Shown: in pieces, positions 49,526 to 61,200 of the stretch | How positions within the stretch are numbered: position 1 is the stretch's first letter | Layout: each line of letters begins with the position of its first letter | Assembly (NCBI RefSeq): GCF_050948175.1 | Contig: NC_135201.1 | Span: 9,052,001-9,116,000, forward strand | DNA length: 64,000 nt | Direction of reading: 5' to 3' | DNA from: Xylocopa sonorina | Taxonomy: Eukaryota; Arthropoda; Insecta; Hymenoptera; Apidae | Position numbers and translations under genes: made by a program | The notes under the pieces: model-generated | Database searches by the model: none | What the model was told of the DNA's origin: nothing | Seen by the model: only the letters and a program-made list of their open reading frames with translations

Positions 49526-52500
49526 CTACAGGGAGCTCTGCGTTATAACGTTCGTCTCCTCCGATGTGGAGCTTCTTCGGCTTAGATTTAGACTTATTTG
49601 TCTGGTATTTTTCATACAAGCTGCCTCTGCTTGATCTCGAAGGGATTGCGACATGGATGCACCTGTGTTGTTTACCATTTGCGAGAAAATTCCTTGCGGC
49701 TTGTCTCGTAATAGTTCGTAAGGACAACCGAATTCCTGGAACATTAGATAAAGTACATGTTATAGTATTAGGATACAGCAAGATTGCTTCTACAATTTTG
49801 CAAATAAATTTGAATGATAAAAGCTAGATGTGGTTGTTTACGATGCGGTCAAATCTTTTTGGTATTTGAAATTAACAATTTAAAACCAGAGGAACGTTGC
49901 GTAATGCCTTGATATTTAAACTAATTGAAAATAGAGTGTTAATCATACCACTATGGTACCATTATCCATTACTATGACCCTGTCGCTATCGATAATAGTG
50001 TTTAAACGATGAGCAATTGTAATAACAGTACAATTTGCAAATGTTGTTCTTATGGTCTTCTGAATTAAATTATCCGTGCTGGAAAAACAAGTGTTTAAAC
50101 ATATTTAGTGTACATGTGAACATTAAGATTAACAAAAAATGAAAAAAAAGCAAAGGCAGTAAAATAATTGAAATTACTGAGGATCAATATTTGCTGTTGC
50201 TTCATCCAAAATAAGTATTCGATTGTTCCTTAAAATAGCTCTGGCCAAGCATATCAACTGTCTTTCTCCATTACTTAAATTACTTCCACTGTATGTCACT
50301 TTCTGATCCAATGTAAGGTCATTTAATTCAACCTGTCGAAGACTATCCCACAGTAAGTTATCGTCATAAGTATTAAATGGATCCAAATTATAGCGCAATG
50401 TTTGAGAAAATAAAAATGGTTGCTGAGGGATAATAGATATTTGTGATCGTAACTCATGTAAGCCTAATGTACTAGTATCCCTATTATCGATTTTAATCTC
50501 TCCTTCTAGACCCTCAGCAAACAAGCGAAAAATAGCTGATATTAGTGATGATTTTCCTGCACCAGTTCTACCTACAACGCCAACTTTCCAACCTGCTTCT
50601 ATGGTCACATTTAAGTTCTACGAAAATAGGATAAGTAAAAGGTAATAATTAAATAAGGGATTCCACAAATAATCTTTTAATGAATATTATTGCTGTTTTT
50701 GTTTCGATTACCTTTAGTACAGGATGTTCGTTCACATCATATCTCATGCTAACATTCTTCAAAGCCACTTGTCCATTTTGTGGCCAATCTGCTGGTGGAG
50801 GATTCTTACTGGTCCATGAACTTTCCTTAGGCAAATTAGTATATTGTAATATCCTCTCTACAGACGTCATATGGGCCACCATTTCACCACTTTGTTTCAC
50901 TCCATATTGCAAACTTCCAATCATGATCAATGACTGTGATATGGCTAAACCTACATTGCCCCCAAGGATGTCACCTGTAAGCATTGGAAGTATCATTTTG
51001 ATCCGAAAGTAAACAAGATTTGATTAGAATTTCATTTATAAGCAATCTACCTGTGTTCATAAAAATGAAAGAGAAACAGACACATGTGATGAAAACAAGC
51101 ACGAGTATGTCTACATACAAACCAAACGCAACAGGAACTACTATTGTCATATACCATGCACCACTATGCACATCTTGCAAATTATCAAACTGTTTTTGCA
51201 ACAATTGCAGAACATCTGATCCACTACTCCTAATGGTAGCTAAGCCATTTAACGTGGCATTTATGTGAGCAAAAATTGGACTCTTTGCTGAAATTTTACT
51301 TCAATTAATCTGTTTACTTTCAGTGGATCGTTATTTTGGATTTTTTGATTTTTGAGTACTTACTTGCACCCTCCAAACGTTTAACAGTTTGCGTGGTTTT
51401 TAGAAACCATATTCTACCAAACAAGAACAAGGTCAACAGTATAACCAGCGGAATTAGCATCCAATTATTTATTATTACCACCATCAATATAATGCCTACT
51501 ACAATAAGGAATACCTGGATGCTTTCCATTGTCACCCTAGGTAAAATTTCATCCATAGCACCCACATCTTTGGAAAATCTATTTAAAATTCTCCCTATGT
51601 AAATGATTAAAATTTACATGTATTACATTTATTTTTGCAATTTAATTTATAAAATATGTAGAGCAGTGGTATGTATATACGTATTGATAGAGGTAAAATA
51701 TCTACCAGAGTTATTTTGCTGGAAAAACGTCATCACCGCTTGCAGTATATTGGAGAACATAGTATTATGAAGATTTTTACTAGCATCCAAGCAAACCTTC
51801 ATGAAGAAAATATTCCTCGCGAAAACAGTCGTAACACAGAAAATGATACAAAGTGCATACACATACAAAGCATTATCAGTAGATATTAGACCATATTTGT
51901 CCAATTTAAACACATTGGACAAGTATGTCCCATTCAATAAGTATGAGTAATATTGAGGTTTGAACGGATGAGTACCATTCTTTAGGGACCTTCTTATAAT
52001 TTCCACATTTGTCCAGTAAGAAACCCAGTAATCATTTCCACTGGTTGCTGCCTGAGATAAGGCAAATGTAGCTATCAAAGCAGTAAGTATAAAATACGAA
52101 CCACCATATCGATAATATTCTTTATAAACTTTATGGGCAGATCTACCTGCTCCTGCTGCTTCATTATTTTCTGGAGCTAATTCTTGATCTTCGTAGTTGT
52201 AGGAATTCTAAAAATAATTTGTCTAGTAATCTTTAAAATGAATTGTTTCCTTTTTTGTAGGATATATGTATTAATTACCACACTACTGGCATTGGATACT
52301 GTAGAAGTTCTACTTTTCCTACTAGACGTACTATCAAGAAATGAATTTTCGACGACTTCTACATTCTCGTTTTGCTTGTTAACTTCCGCTGATGTTTTGA
52401 TGCGATTTATTGTATCCAGAAAGTCTTCATGCAACTTGGATAATTCTTCGTATGACCCTTGCATTTTTACGAATCCCTTAAAAGAATGTTAAGGAAAGTA

Positions 52501-55500
52501 TCAGTATGTATCTGGTTTTTTTAAGAATAAATATTTAAACAAATTTATATTTACTCGGTCTAATACTGCGATATTGTCAACTTGTTTAACAAACTGTAGC
52601 TGATGTGTAGCCAGAATTCTAGTTTTTCCACGTAGGTAGACTTTGATGCATTTATGAAAAAGATGTCTAGCCACACGTGCATCTACTGCACTCAAGGGAT
52701 CATCAAATAAATAGATGTCCGCTTGCCTGTAAACGGCACGTGCCAAATTTACTCGAGCTTTTTGTCCCCCAGACAAAGCGGTACCACTTTCTCCCACGTT
52801 GGTCATGTCACCGTAAGGGAACTGTTGAAAATCCTTTATCAGGGCACAAGCTTTTGTTACCTGGAATGTGTGTTGCGTTTTTAATACACAGGTAATTTGA
52901 TATCTCACATGGTTTTATTCAAACTTTGCAAAATGTACTTGAACATCTATCTATGGTGAAGACTAATACTCGGAGATATCATACGACCGATAATGAATGT
53001 GCAAGCAGTTTACGAATGTTTCACGACAACTGACACATATTTTTATATAAGGTCTTTGATATTAAACATTTCTAGACATAACTCACAGCCATATATCTGT
53101 CCTTATCATAAGGTTGCCCAAAGAGAATATTTTCTCTAACTGTTCCAGAAAATAGCCAAGCTTCCTGACTGGCATAGGAAATCCGGAAGTTTGAATTGTT
53201 AACTGTTTTAATTTGTCCAATGTCCCCGGACATGTTATAATATAAGTTTAAATTTCCAGCTCCAAGGGGAAGTTCGTTTAAAAGAAGCTGCAAAAGCGAA
53301 GATTTGCCCGAGCCAACCGGGCCCACCAGAAGACATAACTGTCCTCCCTGAACCTTCATAGAGATATTGCACAGAGTAGGGGGTAGTTGGTCGGATATCC
53401 AATTTGCAGATACTCGTTTTAGATTTATTGAAACTGGTGGGCGCTCTTCGGTATCATTTAACATAGAATTTTTGTTTGACTCCCTCATTCCAATAGATTC
53501 TATATTTTCTTTCTGTTGTTTCTTTTTCTTGAATTTTAACAATCCATTTTGGCGCATTTCGTCAGATGCAATTGTTTTGCATGGCTGTTCTTGTAGTAGT
53601 AAAAGTTCCTAAAGGAGAATTGTTTAATTTAATAAAAATAAAGTAGATAATTATTGTAGAATTGAATAGTTGAACAACCTCTAGTCTTTTGATGGTCACC
53701 AAACTTTCTCCAGTTAACATGAGAGCTTGTGGAAATAATAACGTGCTCGTTAGCTGGAGAACCTCGAAGTAGCTGGACAACATGAATGTCAGCTCCGCCT
53801 TCGGGGTGTTCCCTAATAAAACGTAGGATGAAAGAGTTAAGAAAAGAACTACGCGAGTTGTGAATACTACAAAGGCTAAATAGACTCCACGAATGTATGT
53901 CGAGCGCCTTATTCTTTTGATTTCTTTAGCACGTATAGCTGCCACGATTTTATCAAACGGTTGCTCCCAAGCATACATTTTGATCACCTGAGAAATACAT
54001 CGAACATTTTATTTTTACCCATTCTACTATAAATATGCGTACGAGAAATGAAATTATAAAAAGTCTAGTACAACCAAGAAAAATTTAATTTCTCATCACC
54101 TGTATACCATTTATAAGTTCATTCATAAGTTGTACCCTTTTGTCAGTCATTATTGCTACTATCTTTCGCATTTTGTGAATCAGCATTATAATTATAGTAT
54201 CAGTTGGAAGAGTTATCAGTAAAAGAGCCCCTATTCCGACTAAACTCGACACTCCTACTTTATGCCATAATATCAAAGTAATGATGATAATCTAAAAATT
54301 GATTTAAATAAGTTATAGAGCCATAAACATTTGGAAATACTGATATTCAATTTGTATGCCATTCTAATTAAAGTTACTTGTATAGGCGTAATCCAGATGA
54401 AATTTAAAAAAAAGCACATCTCGTCAAACCGGCTAACATCATTGCTAAGTATGTTCACTACTTGACCGGATGTGATTTGATTCAACGCTGTTTTGCTAAG
54501 TCTTAACATCTACAAACATAAACCAATAGATTCAATATTATGAAAAAATCTCGTTCGTAAGATTTGAAATTTCTTTTGTTATCTTTTTTTGTTTAAGATT
54601 TACTGACAACATAAACATACGTTTATAATAAATGTGTGAAGATAATCTTTGTAAATATCATGATACCGTAAAGTTCTTTTATACTTAAAGTAATAGTTAT
54701 CATGAAACGAATATGTCGCAGTATTGCTGGAATATTCGCTTTAACAATTATACTATGCGATTTCGTTGTATATGTTATCAATAAGCTTTGAAGGTCATTT
54801 CTAATCGGAGAACAAAATGTTAATTATTTGCACACGGAACAAATATGTTGAAAATTATATCATCTAAATGTACACGAGGTGTTCCATTTAAGTTGACCTA
54901 TTTTACAATCTACAAAACAGCAAAAAGTGAAATTGTATATTCGATCAACATATTATTATTCTTTACACGAAAGTACCAAGTCATGACTTATGATACGTAA
55001 TCATTACTTTACAATAGTTAAAAGATAAGTGACCGATACATATTGTATTTAACATTTTATGTTCTTAGAAACGCTCATAAACAAATTTTACCATGTTGGG
55101 TATTCGTAAGTGGTCAATCGTTTATGGTACGCGAAAGGATGTACAACCTTAAATAATCTGAAGCAACAGATTCACTATGCACGTCCACTAATTTCTGAAA
55201 ATATTGTAAAAAATTAAAAAAGTCATTTAGAAACTAAGAATGATCGTTCTCAGTGCATTTCTATATAGAAATGAAAGTTATGCGCATCAGATAATATGCC
55301 CTCGGAAGCTATTTGATTATTGCGCAAAACATGTTTAGTATCTTTAACCGTTTTGAAAATATTCAAGCGAGTCAACTTAAATGGGACACCCTGTACATAC
55401 CAATGCACTTCTCGCGAGTCAACTTTATAGATTTGTTTATATTAATTATAAAATCATCAATTTTACCGCATACTTTTCTATAAACTAATGAACTACAAGC

Positions 55501-56335
55501 GACCCTTAATTTCATGCCCATCTCTTGTGATAATAAGTCACTATGATGCATAAGGAACACTATTAACACCAAGCAAAACATTAAGTAACCGCCGTATGAC
55601 AAAGCTTCCGCTCTTGTGATCGAATCGGTGCCATCCTCGATCTTGAAATAGCTTATAATCCATGAAATCATTAAAGGTATTATTACATTCAGGCCTAGGT
55701 ATTGAGCTGCTGTTAGAAGGCCAATGAAAAAATACTCTTTCCCAAACGCACGGATTAAAGCTTTTTCTAAACATGGACGGTCATTTTTGTGATCAAATTC
55801 ATCATTGTAATGCATTTCCTTCTGTTTCTGTTCCCATTTCTGGATTTCATAGTTCCAACATCTATAACAAGTGAAAAGATGTATATTTCATTCGTTTTCT
55901 CACTACGTTGCTAATTATTCTTTCTAACTGTTTTTTGCTACAGTGTTGTTTTTAATGTTGAAAGTTTTCCATAAAAATCACCACTTATAAACTTAGCGCT
56001 CCAACTGACGGGGAGTTTAAATCCTGTCTGCTTCAGTAATTGAATAGCGAAAAAAACAATTTAGATAGACGATATTATTATTACGCTTACTTTTCTAACC
56101 GCTCCGTGACTACCTTAGACTCATCTTCTTTTAAAGGGTGGTAAAGATCCGATAACTCGAGAGTCCCTTTAGCGCCTTTCAAAAATATTTCTTTCGACCA
56201 TCTAAAATCATGCAAGGATAAAGCAAACGCTCAAAATAATATGTAGGATCAGAAGACATACCCAAGGAATAATCGACTAATCAGATTTACTCTTTTCTGT
56301 GGATTTTGTTTAGTGTACGCAAATTTTGTTTCCAT
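49526..56335 (-). CDS. ABC transporter subfamily C, MRP4-type (probable multidrug resistance-associated protein lethal(2)03659-like), copy 1
   Basis: Full-length ABCC half-tandem: TMD1-NBD1-TMD2-NBD2 without an N-terminal TMD0, as in ABCC4. The start METKFAYTKQNPQKRVNLIS at 56335 leads into RLFLGWSKEIFLKGAKGTLE (family-typical). NBD1 has Walker A GPVGSGKSS (near 53310), signature LSGGQ, the ABCC-typical Walker B aspartate pair (YLFDDPLSAVDA) and H-loop ATHQLQFV (52560-52863). NBD2 has Walker A GRTGAGKSS (near 50560), signature LSNGERQ, Walker B with catalytic glutamate (LILDEATANID) and H-loop IAHRLNTI. The C-loop LSNGE departs from the usual ABCC4 SVGQ form. The family exports organic anions, conjugates and nucleotides across the plasma membrane. 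The gene lies downstream of and in the same orientation as copy 2. An intron of about 0.9 kb following SLVYRK holds a mobile element at 54871-55395. The stop TAG is at 49526-49528. Confidence 0.92.
54871..55395. mobile_element. Non-autonomous DNA transposon (MITE-like) in an ABCC intron
   Basis: The left end reads TA-CACGAGGTGTTCCATTTA (continuing AGTTGAC) from 54871. The right end, reverse-complemented, reads TA-CAGGGTGTCCCATTTAA (continuing GTTGAC) to 55395. The terminal inverted repeats share GGTGT-y-CCATTTAAGTTGAC with one mismatch over 20 bases, plus a small gap near the tip. TA at each edge fits the Tc1/mariner target duplication. The roughly 520-bp interior has no long ORF, so any transposase must come from elsewhere. 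It lies about 40 bp from the nearest exon. Confidence 0.75.
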
Positions 56336-58202
56336 TTCACTAGTTCTTTAAAACAAATTTCCTTCAACGTGTCCTCTAAACAAACTCTTACCCGACTAAT
56401 ACCTATTAGCATTTCCCGCGATACTTATACCGACTGATAAACGTCGCATGATTAATTTTGTCATTGAACAGAGTTTACTTGGAAGTTATCGGCTGTTTTC
56501 CTTTTCCCTCGATGGGACATTTTGACTCTTTAATTGAATAAGTCGTGCAATAAATATATTTTGCATAATTATCTCCTGTACAAAATGTAAAAGCGTACCA
56601 AATTTTTAAGTTCGTAACGTGCTATTCAATTCTGCCATGAATTAGAAGTGGGCGCCATTGTTGCCCACGTATTACGTCAATGCTGGTTCGACCAATCCGA
56701 CGTTTACTTGCCAACGAGAGTGCGCATTTATTAATCGAGTTCAAACGTTGTTCCGCGCGCGTCGCGTCTCAAATGTCGGTGTGTCATTAATTTTAATTTC
56801 AATCACGATTAAAAGTGGTGCATTTATTTACCTTCACGATTACCAATGAAAATATCCAGACGTTTACATTTGTAATTCGTAACAACCAAAGTATTTATGT
56901 AAGTTATAAACTGTACTGATCAAAACGACATAACACCTACACCTAAGAGCGAAGACTTAAGCATCTTAAGGATCTTACGTAAGATACCACCGTCTGGAGG
57001 AATGAAGCAGTCGTTCGGGACATGAAAAGATCGGTAATGGGAATACTATGAATATTTTTTATTAGTATATAAAAGTATAGTTTGATTTACGATCCGATAT
57101 AATGTAATAAAAGTCAGCAAACGTATACCTACATGTACATAAAAAAGAAAAACATAACAATGTATATAATCTCCAAAAAATAGCTAATTACGATAAACAA
57201 TATATCACTATTCATACGATTATATTTTACATAATACGATCGATCATATCGATTTATTTACGGGATTTCCCGAGCACAGCATGTGTAATAGACTAATCGA
57301 TCCTCGATGTCCATTATAAAACATTCTAAAATATGTGTAGAAAGTTACGATACATTTTGCGTCAATAATATATAATACAATCATTGTATGTATGTATGTA
57401 TGTATGTATGTATATATATACATATATATAGAACGATTGTTTCGTTAGAGTTTTCAAAAATAGTAGTCATTTTCTATCCCAATCACACATTGAGACGATA
57501 TCAAGGATCGATACCGTATGTATCGTTGGTGACTATTGCCACAGTAACTACTGTATGTGTGTGTGTATATATATCATATAAAAACATACATATGCAGACA
57601 ATTCTAATTTCTATTTTCGTTCCGTAGCGATGGTCGCCGATACATAAGCGATATTACTTGGGTATTTGATGTCATTTAGTGTTGGTCAAGAAGATAGCGG
57701 CTACTAGTTTGGAAACCTCAGGTGAGAAGTTTGATCCGTATCTATATATATATATACATACGTATAATAAACGTTGTACATTCATATTATTTTCATCTAA
57801 AAGATCTTATACTAATTCGTAATTTAATATCTTAACTATTCATTTGGTATTTACGTAAACATCTAAAACTATAAACATTATTTTTTGATGGACCATGTAA
57901 GTACGTATAAAACTCCTCATGGTGTAAATGTGTAAAATTCGACGTAGAAAAATATAAAGTGTTCATTAGAAATGTGGGCGTGCCGCACAGCAGCACTCTT
58001 GTTTATATTTTACAAGGAAGTACTTGCAGAATAATGTTACACGGAAGTACAAAAATATTTTTCCTCGGATATCGTTTACGCGTGGAACTTGTAATAATAC
58101 TTAATGAGATTGAAATTAGTGAGAAAGTATGGCTTTTGAATTATACAAGCTCTATCTCATCGTTTGATGATTTTCATCTATTAAGTTCTTTTTATTATAT
58201 AA
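56336..58202. promoter_or_regulatory. Promoter region of ABCC copy 1 and 3' flank of copy 2
   Basis: A GC-richer patch at 56640-56780 holds an inverted repeat GTGGGC-N9-GCCCAC (56648-56668), a CRE-like TTACGTCA (56672-56679) and a CCAAT box (56692-56696), about 310-360 bp upstream of the copy 1 start. At 56972-56985 lies the perfect palindrome ATCTTACGTAAGAT. The remainder to 58202 is AT-rich, with a TATG microsatellite, and should carry the copy 2 3' UTR. Confidence 0.5.
57386..57431. repeat. TATG/TA microsatellite
   Basis: Seven or so TATG units followed by TA repeats in the spacer between the two ABCC genes. Confidence 0.9.
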
Positions 58203-61200
58203 TCATCGTTGTTCGTATTTGGCAACGTAAGATTGCTTAGCTACCTTAACTAATTGATCGTACATAGCACGATCAGTTTCTTTAACTAACGAAGTGAATT
58301 GACTGTAATTGTTCTGTAGTAAAATATGTGGGTGGTCGTACTCCTGTAAATTAAAGTATAATTATTTTTGTATCTAGTTCAGGTTTTAAATTAGTATTTC
58401 TAAATTTTTTGATATTTTCTTAGATCATAAATTTTACTTACTGCCATATGACCTTTATCCATAACTAAAACCTTATCACTATCCATAATAGTATTCAATC
58501 GATGAGCGATAGTAAGTACGGTGCATTTGGCAAATTTCTTTCGTATCGTATGCTGAATTAAGGCATCTGTTTGTGGGTCCACGTTGGCGGTAGCTTCATC
58601 GAGCATGAGTATTCGATTATTTCGTAAAATAGCTCTTGCTAAACAAACTAACTGTCTTTGACCAACGCTGTAGTTACTACCCCTGTCTAAAACACGACTT
58701 TCCAATCCTGTACCAGCGGTAATTACAGCATCCTTAAGTTCTACCTGTAATAATATAAATGTTATATTTATTATTATTAAAATGCATACATATGAGCGCA
58801 GAGAAAAAAGTGCGTACACATACGTGTGCGTTTAACATACCTCATCAAGTACTTCCCACAAAGCTTTATCTGTAAATTCATTGAAAGGATCTAGATTGCG
58901 TTTTAAAGTGCCAGAAAATAGAACAGGATCTTGAGGAATGATTGATATATGGCGACGCAGATCTTCTAAACAAATAGACCCAGTATCTACACCGTCAATT
59001 TCTATAACGCCTTCGATTTTGGCTAGCCTAAATAGAGCTGCTATCAGGGAAGACTTCCCGGCGCCAGTTCTTCCTACTATACCTATCTGCAAACCATTAT
59101 AAGTCCATATAATTGTTTCCTTTTTATATTCTTGCTCAAACTTGAACAAAGACAACGAACCTTTTCTCCGGGGTTTATAACAAAATTCAGACCCTTTAAT
59201 ACCAGAGGGTCTTCCTCTGTGTATCTCAAATAAACATTTCTGAACCTAATCAATCCATCCATAGGCCAATGCTTCGGCGCATTGGCAGGAAGTGCAACCT
59301 GCTTCTCCGCTTTCTTTGCAAACTTTCCCCTATCACGTAAATTCGGTTCAGGAGTAATCTGCGTATATTCTAACACACGTTCCACAGCCATCATCTGGTT
59401 TGCTACTTCAGCATTCTGTCTCATACCCCACTGAATCATTCCGGTCATAGCCATTACTTGTGTGATGGCCAAACCCACTTGTCCACCAGAAAATGCTAAA
59501 AGTATTTTCCAATTTCAATTTATTATTACTATCTACTGAAGACTGTAAGTATTGAATATAAGCAGAAAAATACTGATGTAGCAAAAATATATATCGGCTA
59601 AATTCTTACATTGCTGTAATATGAGAAAGCTGAAAGTAACAAAGGACGTAAAGATGAAGCAAAAGACATCCAATGAAAATCCGAAGGCTGTGCTTGCCAC
59701 TACATACATATAAACGGTGGACGTATGAACATCTTGTAACTTATCGAATTCTTTTCTCAGTATATCTTGTGCACAGTACGCTCTTATAGTAGTCAATCCA
59801 TTTAGAGTAGCGTTTAGATGAGTGAACACAGGGGATCGAGCTGCAAGAAAGAGAAATTATTTTTTATTGATAGGATCAACATTGATATCAATGATTTACA
59901 GATAAAGATCAGTGATTTATACTCTAATATAATTTTTTTTTATTTAAATTTCGCAACAATACTTACTCATTCCTTCCATTCTTTTAATATTTTTACTAGT
60001 CTTCAGAAATACTTTTCTTATCCAATAAAAGACCGTGCCCAAAAATACTATAGGGATTAAGAAAAGGGGGTTGATGATGCATGACACAGTTAACGATCCA
60101 ACCATCATCATACATATTTGGCCAGCATCGAGTATTGCTTTTGGTAACAGTTCATCAATGGCTCCCATATCTTTAGAAAATCTATTCAGGATACGACCAC
60201 TGGGATTCGTATCGAAAAATCTCATGCCTGTTCGAATTAAAGCACTAAAGGCCATATCGTGTAATTTCTGACTGCACAATGCGCACACTTTGTAAAAGGC
60301 CAAAGATCTAGTTATACCAATACAAAATAATCCGACAACTATAGCTGTATAAATATACATATAATTGTACATAGAAGAAATGTCCAAATTTCTGATCGAA
60401 GTATCATTGGTTGCATTTAATGAAACTTGTTTGAGATAATAATTCCGGGTTTCTTCTTCACTTACTCTGAAAACATTCGAAATTTATAAAATAGTCTCGA
60501 GGAAAATAATGGTTGATGAAATATTTTCCAATACTCACAAAACAGGAACAAAATAGTCGTTGAGACTTGCAATAAATTGTGTACATATAAATAAGAAAAA
60601 TAGCGTAAAGGCAAGACATAAATTGGCACCAGTTTGGAAGTACTTTAAGAATATTGGTCCCTTCACTACACCACGAGAGGTTCCCTCTAAGCCATCGTTC
60701 AATTTCTCAGGATCTTCATCTTCCTCTTCGTCATCCGTTCCTCCACTACTTGCTTCCGGAGTCCGACTCTATTGAAATAATGTACGTGTGTGTACGTACG
60801 TGTATAAATGACATAATTTAAAAGAAATAATGATCTTACTCTAGTACTTGACGATGAAAACTGTCTTCTCATAGCACTTCTTTCCAAAGTATTCTCTTCC
60901 TTCATTTCTGATTCCGCTGCTAGCAGTTCAGCATACTCTGGTCGTTGGTTTAATAAATCTTGATAATAAGAGAATACTGTAACTTTTCCTTGCTCTATTA
61001 GTATAATAGCATCTACATTCTTCACATACTGCAATTGATGAGTAGCTAAAATCCTTGTTTTTCCAGCTAGATACCTTTGCATACATTCTTCGAACAAATG
61101 CTTGCTAACATGAGTATCAACCTGAAATTTATATGACCATATACGTAACTATTTAAATTAGAATCATGCACAGAGTCAGATCTTTATCTTAAAAACACTC

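Noticed and set aside
57959..58240. 93-codon plus-strand frame between the ABCC genes
   Set aside because: Its end is antisense to the true last exon of ABCC copy 2, and it has no family features.
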